Shown one piece after another: positions 57,401 to 64,000 of a DNA stretch of 64,000 bases. Position numbers and translations under genes: made by a program. This DNA comes from Cristatella mucedo (Eukaryota; Bryozoa; Phylactolaemata; Cristatellidae). Position 1 is the stretch's first letter, and each line of letters begins with the position of its first letter. The notes below the pieces were generated by a model. The model did no database searches. It had not been told where the DNA came from and was given only the letters and a program-made list of their open reading frames with translations. The DNA lies in NCBI GenBank assembly GCA_009760855.2, contig WPIO01000228.1, forward strand, positions 62,001-126,000, in the 5' to 3' direction.

Positions 57401-60400
57401 CAGAAGGACCGTCTTTAAAGGAAAGCGCTGACCGTTCTTGTCAAAAACTTGCTGAAGATCTGTGCCAAAACGTTCCATGACCATAAATCTGTATTTTGTC
57501 TGACGGTTGTCTTCATATGACCCAGACGCAATGTATTTCGGGACGCCAAGGTGCAGCAGCTTACGCGCTTTCTTCCACTGTTCAACTAAAAATGGTGAAT
57601 ATGCAAAATATAGCAGCAGCTGTGGACGCACAGGCACTGCAGTACTAAATGTATGCATCATGGCTCATCGAAAAATAATAATATAAAATAATAATAATAC
57701 GCTTGATACATCGCCCTTTGAGAACTCAATCTCTTCCTAAGCGCTTTACATTTGCTGCAAAGGAAACCCAATCGAATGGTGAGTGGTATCATGCTTGATA
57801 AACAACATGAATAACATGGTTACGGGTGACATGCACAGGGTCAGCATGCAAGTGTGGTTAGTGGCAGCATGCACAGTGTCAGCACGCATGAGCACATAAA
57901 GGACGAATCACAGGGACCCACTAAATGCTGTCATAAATAAGAAGTTTTTTAAGTTTTTTTTAACGTGGTCAAGTCGGGGGATGTCGTGATGCAAGTCGGG
58001 GGGGGGCGAGTTCCAGGCTTTGGGAGCATACGAACTAAATGCAAGGTCTCCAAAGGATTTGAGGTTTGTACGAGGTATTGGTAAACAGTTAGATTTCGAA
58101 AAGCAGGTGGTACGATGCTTGGCCTGGTGGGGGAGTAGATCTGATAGATAGGCTGGAGCCACAGAATGAAGGGACCTAAAAGTGAGCGACAAAACCTTGA
58201 AGTCGGTCCATTGTTTGACTGGTAGCCAGTGCAGGTCGGCGAGAAGTGGTGTGATGTGGCAACTCACAGACAAGCCTAGCTGCAGAGTTTTGCACCAGCT
58301 GTAAGAGCTTGATTGCACGTGACGATAGGCCAGCAAGCAGTGAGTTACAGAAGTCAAGACAGCATAAGCACATCATCCTAGCAATGTGCAATATTCATAC
58401 TTTGGTTCCCAATATGCCGACGACACTGCTTAACTCCCAACCCCCTCACTGGTGCAACGTAACAACTCGACACTAGCCGATGTCATTGACAAGCTTGCTC
58501 CTCTGACTCAGTATACTGCAAGTCCTAGCCCAGATTGCCTTTGGTATACCGAAGGCATTAAACTAACCAGATCTATCAAGTGCAAGTTCACAGCCACTCA
58601 CTAAGAAGGCCAGACTAGACCAGAGAACTTCAGCTATGCCCCCAACCCAGTCTGCCTACTGCCGCTACTATAAAAAAATCTGGAACCAGCAGCGGCAGAC
58701 CAAGTAGACTCATATATCAAATTTTCAAACCTAAGCAACTGCCTGCCACGTTTTAGTGCTAATCATTCAACTGAGACGACATTGCTGCGAGTGTATAAAG
58801 ACCCTCTCGAGAATGCAGACTAGAGTAGCATAAAGTCACTTTGCTTGCTTCGATGGATCTTTGGGCTGCTATTGATATTACTGATCACCAAGTCATTCTT
58901 CCTTTTTTCTTGAGCCCCTCTCATCTCGCCAGGGCATCACTGGCACTGCACTGCAATAGTTTAGGTCCTATCTCGGTAGGAAACTCAAGAGCATTGCTGT
59001 CAAAAAAATATGCAACAACCAACAGAAGAGCCTCCGAAGTAGGGGTAACCCCCCAAGCTCTGTGCTTGGCCCACGTCTTTCCACAATTTATATTCTTCCT
59101 CTTGCCGATGTAATTGCCTATCACAATATAGGTTTCATTTCTATGCAGATGACACAAAGCTGTAACTAACCTCGGTTTAAAAAAAAAATTGTCGCAGTAT
59201 GACCGCAGGTGCTATTACTGCTACTCTGTTCGAGCAATAAAGAGATTTTCTACGACGGCAGGCATCCGGAAGTTGTGCACAGTAATTTATAATAAAAATA
59301 TATTTGTATAGCACCCTCAGAGAACTGCATCTCGTTCTAGGCAGTTTACAGATGCTGCATAGAAAGCATTACCAAACTATTGGTGGTAACATCCACAAGC
59401 AGCAGGTATAGTGTAAGCAGATACGTGCACACGAAGGACGAACTACAAAGGCCCACCAAACGCCACAATACAGGTGTTTTTAAACTTTTTTTTTTTAAAT
59501 GTCGCCATGTCAGGGGACATTGTGACGAGTGTGGATAGTGAGTTCCAGGCTTTGGGGGCATAGAAACCAAAGGCACGGTCTCTAACGGTTTTGAGGCTCG
59601 TACGAGGTATGGCTAAACGATTCGAGTCAGAACAGTGATGTGAGCTGCCCAAGAGGATGCTTGGATAATTCCCAGCTGGCCAGAGTTCCCAAATACTCAG
59701 TGGCTTTGTTTAGTGCTCTGGCAAGTCCGAACAATGAAAATTAAGGTGTTTTAAGATTTTTTTTTACTACTCAATGTATCCTTTGATCCATCCCCACCTT
59801 CCTGCACGGCAACCTCTGTTAACTCCTTTGCTGCATGTACTACTGACATTCGTAAATGGATGACAGTAAACTTTCTCAGATTGAACTGCGATAAAACCAA
59901 CTTATGGGCAAACGAAGTGCTACTCAAAAAGTAGAAAGCTTGACATTTAAATCAGCTCTGCCGTCATATCTCCGGTAGAATCTGCACGACATCTAGGTGT
60001 CCAGTTCCAAAGTGACCTCTCACTAGACGACCACATGAGCTCATCAGTCAAATCGACCTTCTTTCAGCTATGTAAAATTGCAAAAACAAATTAGGCTTGC
60101 TTAGACAGTACTATACCCAAGTTTGTCCTTGCATTTGTGACATTCTGTCTCGACTTCTGTAACTCACTGCTTGCTGGTCTACCGGCCTGCGCAATCAAGC
60201 GCTTACAGTTGATGCAAAACTCTGCAGCTAGGCTTGTCTGTCGTGAGCGTTGCAGTTGCCACACCTCACCACTTCTCGTCAACTTGCACTGGCTCCTAAT
60301 CAAACAGCTTATTTTTAAGGTGTTATCACTCACTTTTAAGTCCCTTAATTCTTTTGTTCGAGCTTACCTTTCTGGAGCACTTGCTCGGCAGGCCTTTCCT

Positions 60401-61219
60401 GTTCCCATTGACTCCCATTGATTAGTTGTGCCTCTAACTAACCTCACTCCCATGGAGTCTATGACTTCAGTTCCTATGCATGCAGAACCAGAAACTTACT
60501 GGCGACTGACACCACGACATCTCCTGATGGGAGAAAATTTAATACAGAGCTAAAAGGCCACATTTTCTTTACAGCATGTTTGCTGTCTGTGCAAATCGTC
60601 CATCATGTGCCTCCGTATGCTGAAAGTGTGCAGGTCTGTGTCACTAATCGAGCTCATACGCTTTCCCACGCGATGTATCTACATAAAGATTTAGTTATGT
60701 CAAGGTACAACACAAATGCATTGTTGTTATTATCTTCCCAAGCCAGACATTAAACGACTGGCCTTTCTCAGGTTCTTGTAGTGGTGGATACAGAAGATAA
60801 GTCCTTAGGAGGAGATACGTGATCAAGATGCTATTGAGTTTTCCTGTATGAGCATGCTCCTACAGTCAGAATGTGATGCTTACTGTGCAGTGCTGTACAC
60901 CTATATTGATGCAATGCGACACTCTTCAAGCCCATCAGAGGTTAACAACATCATATTATAATAATGTAAATATTCAACGCTGGTAACTAACTTATAGATG
61001 TGCCACAGCAAACATAAAATGCTTATTCCAAACAGCAGACCGTTTGAAGACTATTTTTTTAACTGGTCACGGCAGTGCTACAGCGCACACAAAAACAGCA
61101 TTACACTGATGACAGGAAATAGTAGAGGCATACATGTGCACAGTCATACTTAGCTCGGGCTTTGCAGCCCTCTGATAGTAATGCAGCTCGCAAAAGAGTG
61201 GTCCATTGTCATGTGGTTC
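49222..61219 (-). CDS. Vaccinia-related kinase (VRK) family Ser/Thr kinase, seven exons, 5' end not found
   Basis: VRKs are nuclear Ser/Thr kinases of the CK1 group. Exons in transcript order: 61150-61219, 57386-57585, 54046-54277, 53042-53162, 52775-52830, 50639-50775, 49222-49809, 467 codons plus stop. Motifs: NGPLFCELHYYQRAAKPE; WKKARKLLHLGVPKYIASGS; YRFMVMERFGTDLQQV; catalytic loop YVHADIKASNILL with the Asp and Lys retained; VYLVDYGLA in place of DFG, as in VRKs; HEYKEDPRKAHDGTVDFTS; RRGDIEILGYCLLQWYSGTL; and NYVTQLDYKEAPEYDLLRDI. Junctions are phase matched and restore AHKGVKPSRRGD, KIRYMNDVRSLI and PELIEQWKK. The glycine loop and the ATP-binding Lys must be encoded upstream of 61,219 and were not found in the window. 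The type closest to VRK1 or VRK2 is favoured because the catalytic residues are intact, which excludes VRK3-like pseudokinases. Confidence 0.95.
49430..49494 (-). repeat. 21-bp tandem repeat inside the VRK terminal exon
   Basis: Three units of CCGGACTGCGGCCCTTGGCTG keep the frame and encode KGRSPAA heptads in the kinase tail. Confidence 0.95.
53588..53602 (+). repeat. G homopolymer
   Basis: A run of about ten G, then A and further G, in the VRK intron between exons 53042-53162 and 54046-54277. Confidence 0.85.
54352..54452. repeat. (TA)n microsatellite with CATATA/CACATA extension
   Basis: About 100 bp of almost pure TA lies next to the SINE tail at 54453, so it probably began as the SINE's simple-sequence tail. 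Confidence 0.95.
54453..54600 (-). repeat. SINE family D copy
   Basis: On the minus strand the A box is TAGCCCAGTGGTTAAGG, followed by CTCGACCAAGGTCAAAG and the tail GAAGCACCCGAATAGAGG...TCTTGGGGCACTATGCAAA. It lies in the VRK intron upstream of the catalytic-loop exon. Confidence 0.75.
54601..56099. other. VRK intron sequence without recognised feature
   Basis: This is part of the 3.1-kb intron between exons 54046-54277 and 57386-57585. A short repeated phrase TTTATTTCGGTGATT occurs near 55070-55100. No coding region was recognised. Confidence 0.6.
56100..56585 (+). mobile_element. LINE family A copy with internal deletion
   Basis: The RT catalytic region HFYVDATQLYICFDPSQ runs to MAANFVKLNN and then jumps straight to the extreme C-terminus and 3' UTR (PLETVALV..., TGGGTCCACGTGATTTG), ending in ATTATTATT. 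The canonical YADD is YVDA here. It lies in a VRK intron. Confidence 0.75.
57668..58395 (-). mobile_element. LINE family A copy, minus strand
   Basis: On the minus strand it encodes HITPLLADLHWLPVKQ, VLSLTFRSLHSVAPAYLSDL, NCLPIPRTNLKSFGDLA and YAPKAWNS, followed by a 3' UTR and tail with (ATT)n at 57668-57700. It lies 83 bp upstream of VRK exon 57386-57585 in the transcript. Confidence 0.9.
58430..59165 (+). mobile_element. LINE family A reverse-transcriptase core, 5' half of a split copy
   Basis: It contains DLWAAIDITDHQVIL (RT motif A; the usual form is LDLSAAFDTIDH) and VTPQALCLAHVFPQF (degenerate GVPQGSVLGPLLF). It ends at HFYADDTKL-type sequence at 59165, exactly where the copy resuming at 59770 starts. 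Many stops are present. Confidence 0.72.
59166..59769 (-). mobile_element. LINE family A copy, minus strand, inserted into another copy
   Basis: On the minus strand it encodes NRLAIPRTSLKTVRDRAFGF and YAPKAWNSL, with the 3' tail ATACAAATATATTTTTATTA at about 59285-59310. The flanking plus-strand copies are contiguous in the RT protein once this piece is skipped. The outer about 110 bp on each side is less certain. Confidence 0.7.
59770..60735 (+). mobile_element. LINE family A copy, 3' half of the split copy
   Basis: It resumes at FDPSPPSCTATSVNSFAA and passes through SPVESARHLGVQFQSDLSLD, LDFCNSLLAGLPACAIKRL and QNSAARLVCRERCSCHTSPL to a 3' region ending near ATTGTTGTTATTAT. Stops and frameshifts are scattered throughout. 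Confidence 0.82.
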
Positions 61220-62066
61220 CTTTAATTAAAAAAAAAGAGCAATGACGGGTGCACAAAGAAAGAGCTCTGGCTACAATGTACTGACATCCGAACCCAAAGC
61301 CATCAATCATAAACAAGAAAGCATGCTGGCTTCACATTGAGAGATCAGTTATCGTGCAGCTAAAAATGAATGTCAAGATGTGCCTTCAACACCACCCTGA
61401 TCATTGACAGCAACCAACACCAAGGTAATCAACAATGCGAGCAGGCGTCAAACAGCCATCAGAGTATGATCCCATTCCAATGTTTCAGAGCCAATCACAA
61501 AATGGCCCAAGATAGCATCGATATAAAGATGTCTACATAGAGCTCATGGCCATGATTAAATTCAGTGTCAAACAAGTATCCTTCTTTTGTATATGCAATG
61601 CAACTGAGGCAATTAAGCAACTGTGGAAATAGAATCGTATAGGCCTCTTGCAAGACGAGTAAAGGAATGTGTTACATTAAAAATCTTAGTCACGATGAAA
61701 TCTGCTACATCTTTCAAAAGAACCAAAATCTGTGTCGTCGAGCATTGAGAAAATTCGGTCAATGTATGTAGGACGAGGTGCCACGGTTCCATTTACTTAA
61801 ATGCACGTACCACATTCAGATTAAATAATATGTGCCACGAAAGTCCTCATCATGCAGCACTCCCATGTCATCACCGACCAACAAAAGCCGACCACGAAGA
61901 AAAGGCCTACGTGCAGTGCACTACGATTTCCAATGACCACTAGACGTAATGCCGAACACACTGATTTTGGACTGCATCTCCGTAAGATTGCTGTCCACAC
62001 TCGACATCACCTTCATACTTAGCTGAATAGCTTCACCAGTATCAGCCTCCTCGTGCCCTCGAATCC
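61220..62066. other. Sequence upstream of the first located VRK exon
   Basis: The missing N-lobe exon(s), with the glycine-rich loop and the ATP-binding Lys, should lie on the minus strand here or farther right. No GxGGFG pattern or phase-0 donor following a V-V-K-V motif was recognised. Confidence 0.5.
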
Positions 62067-62445
62067 CCTATGGACAATAAATTAGCTGTTCCATTCCTCC
62101 CCTTAAAGACCGTTGGCGACAGAAGCTTTTACTCTGCAGGTCCTCGACTGTGGAGCTCATTTCCACAATTCTTATGCAACGACATCTACTCTCCGGCTGC
62201 CGAACTACGGCAGATCCTTTCCAGCCGCCCTGAGCTGCAACTTCCTTGCTGCTCGCTAATAAAAGCTGCTCTCCTGACTCAGCTATGCTTCTCACTTTCT
62301 CTTTGTTGCATGAGATTAAGTTTGTTGGCTATTGACCGGGTACCGAAAGCGACTTAGGCTTCGAGTGCGCTACACAAAACTCTCAGGCGAAACACAGACA
62401 TAGCCTTTGTGGATTACAGACAGAGATACATTACATTCCATTACA
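62067..62445 (+). mobile_element. LINE family B copy with RT C-terminal sequence
   Basis: It encodes VPFLPLKTVGDRSFYSAGPR and LWSSFPQFLCND, typical of the extreme C-terminus of non-LTR reverse transcriptases. A 3' UTR follows, shared with 5872, 30685 and 36845, ending ATTACATTCCATTACAT. This copy defines family B. Confidence 0.8.
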
Positions 62446-62599
62446 TGCAGTGCATCTTCGTTGCTGCATGAGCTTTAACGTTGCCTGCACCATAAAGCTA
62501 ACAAGGGTAAGGCAAGTGCGAATACGAATACATATAGCCATAGTTTCGCTAAGTAACGGAACAGCCGGTCAGCACTGGAAATGGACATAATTATTACTA

Positions 62600-62870
62600 G
62601 ACGTAGTTTAGTCAGGGATACCGTGAAGTCAGTCGGGAGTGAGCTCCAGGCTTATGGAGCATACAAACTGAAGACACGATTTCCAAAGAATTTCTGGTAG
62701 GTTGGAGGCACAACTAAACAATTTGAGTCAGAAGAGATTCGGTGACTAGGGAACCGGAACGAGAGAATGAAAAGCCCTAGAAGCAAGTGACAGAGCCTCG
62801 AAGTCAGTTCCCGACTGGTAGATCGGGATGCACACAGACTGCAGCACCTATGCAGGGATATAATTGTGTA
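62600..62870 (-). mobile_element. LINE family A fragment, minus strand
   Basis: On the minus strand it encodes LLLGLFILSFRFPSHRISSD, SNCLVVPPTYQKFFGNRVF and SLYAP, matching the C-terminal region of the copies at 57668 and 22112. Confidence 0.65.
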
Positions 62871-63734
62871 CACACCAACTAATCTGCTCCAGTGAACACC
62901 ATAAGACGGTAGAAGGCAAATACTTACTATTTTCATGATGTAATATGTATCTTGGCTGCTGGATTCAGAAACGGCTGAGCCTGCAAGCACCAAGCCAGTG
63001 CTTACGACAGAGAAAGAAAATAACCCGACAGTTTCAATAAGCAGAACTGCCCACACGGAGACAAGATTGCTTGCAGACAAACTTCGTAAGGCGTAACTTG
63101 ACTTTAATAGCCTTGAGAAAGCTAGGAAAGAGCGGCACGACGGCTGCACGGCACTCAGTGGTAGCTGCTAGGAGGCTGCTCGCTTGAACAACGGCGGTTT
63201 GAGTTTTTGCATGCACATGCCCAGGCTATCTGCCACAAACAATCCATCACCGAGCACGCCCATGTGTGCAGTGACAGATGCGGAATCAGAGATGCAGGTG
63301 CTTACGGTCTGCTTGCATGCATTGCCCAACACAGGCTGGCTAGAGCCTCAGCGGCTGAACTAAGTCTTTTCAAGTCCCACTACATCTCAGGGTGGCTCGT
63401 GCGGGCAGCAGTTTCAACAGCCTGTGTCCAAGCTGCAACCCACTGATATAAGACCATACATTCCGGAGTCGAGATTGGTCTGCCGCCTCCAGCAGTCACC
63501 GCCACACGTTGTGCCCCTCGCTCAGAACTGTACATTGCAGCATCGTGCTACGCTGCTGGGTCAGCGCACGTAGGCATGCGTTCACTCGATGCCAGCGCTT
63601 ATGCCAGCAAATCGATAACCAGGCGTCGTCATCAAAATTTGTTTTTAGAAGCAAAAATGTCACGATCGGCTTTTGTAGCAGAGTGGAAAGACAGGAGCAA
63701 GCATGACCGAAGCTTTACTTTTGTACCCCACTAT
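62871..63734. other. No recognised feature
   Basis: No conserved protein or repeat family was recognised. Short open frames on both strands carry no known motif. Confidence 0.5.
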
Positions 63735-64000
63735 TCAGAGGTCTGGGCAAGAAAGCGCTTGCAGCTGGTATACATCTCAGCAACTAGGCTGGTTTATTGT
63801 GAAGTCGCAAATAACGACATTACCACACTTCTCACCGGCTTGTACGGTTTTCACATCATGATATTATAACTTCAAGATTCTGACACTCAATTCCAGGTCC
63901 CTTTATTCTCTTGCACCAGACTACCTATCGAAATAGCTCCCGGACAATACTTGCCAGCCACCAAGTCATTCTAGCCCTTTCGGCTCGTTCACCATGTCTC
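63735..64000 (+). mobile_element. LINE family A fragment running off the window
   Basis: RKRLQLVYISATRLVYCE and ITTLLTGLYGFH match KRLQLMQNSAARLVCRE...ITPLLADLHW of the other copies. The sequence continues with GGTCCCTTTATTCTCTTGCA to the end of the window. Confidence 0.68.

Overview
The window is nuclear DNA of a multicellular animal, apparently an invertebrate. Coding sequence is broken into short exons joined by GT-AG introns with matching phases. Three conserved animal genes are present, and the introns and spacers are full of non-LTR, LTR, SINE and DNA-transposon remains and microsatellites. The species cannot be named from the sequence. No bacterial-style genes, operons, CRISPR array or rRNA/tRNA gene were seen.

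Layout. (1) 106-21,234, minus strand: 23 located exons (3,126 nt, 1,042 codons) of a xanthine dehydrogenase/aldehyde oxidase family molybdo-flavoenzyme. They run from the N-terminal [2Fe-2S] domain to about four fifths of the protein; the C-terminal part lies beyond base 1 and the first exon was not found. (2) 21,235-38,755: about 17 kb without a recognisable host gene. It holds a LINE copy, tRNA-derived SINEs, and a rearranged Ty3/gypsy-like LTR element (roughly 25-29.6 kb) whose RNase H-integrase end is present twice in inverted orientation. It also holds a CpG-rich block and a small retroposon flanked by a 21-bp target-site duplication. (3) 38,756-46,789, plus strand: a complete six-exon RTRAF (C14orf166/hCLE) orthologue of 256 aa. 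Its second intron carries a SPIN-like hAT MITE. (4) 49,222-61,219, minus strand: seven exons of a vaccinia-related kinase (VRK) with an unusually long basic tail; the 5' exon(s) were not found. RTRAF and VRK are convergent, 2.4 kb apart. (5) 56-64 kb: many copies of one CR1/L2-like LINE family, including a nested pair.

How the genes relate. The three genes act in separate processes: purine or aldehyde oxidation, the RNA ligase and transcription-associated RTRAF complex, and nuclear Ser/Thr kinase signalling. Nothing in the sequence suggests that they form a unit. The exon calls are firm because consecutive donor and acceptor phases restore the family sequence at nearly every junction. The most unusual protein observation is that the molybdoenzyme keeps XDH-like FAD/NAD-side residues but has lost the residues that define purine oxidation in the molybdenum pocket. 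The most unusual mobile-element observations are the SPIN-like MITE, SINEs that carry the hairpin tail of the local LINE, and the inverted LTR element.
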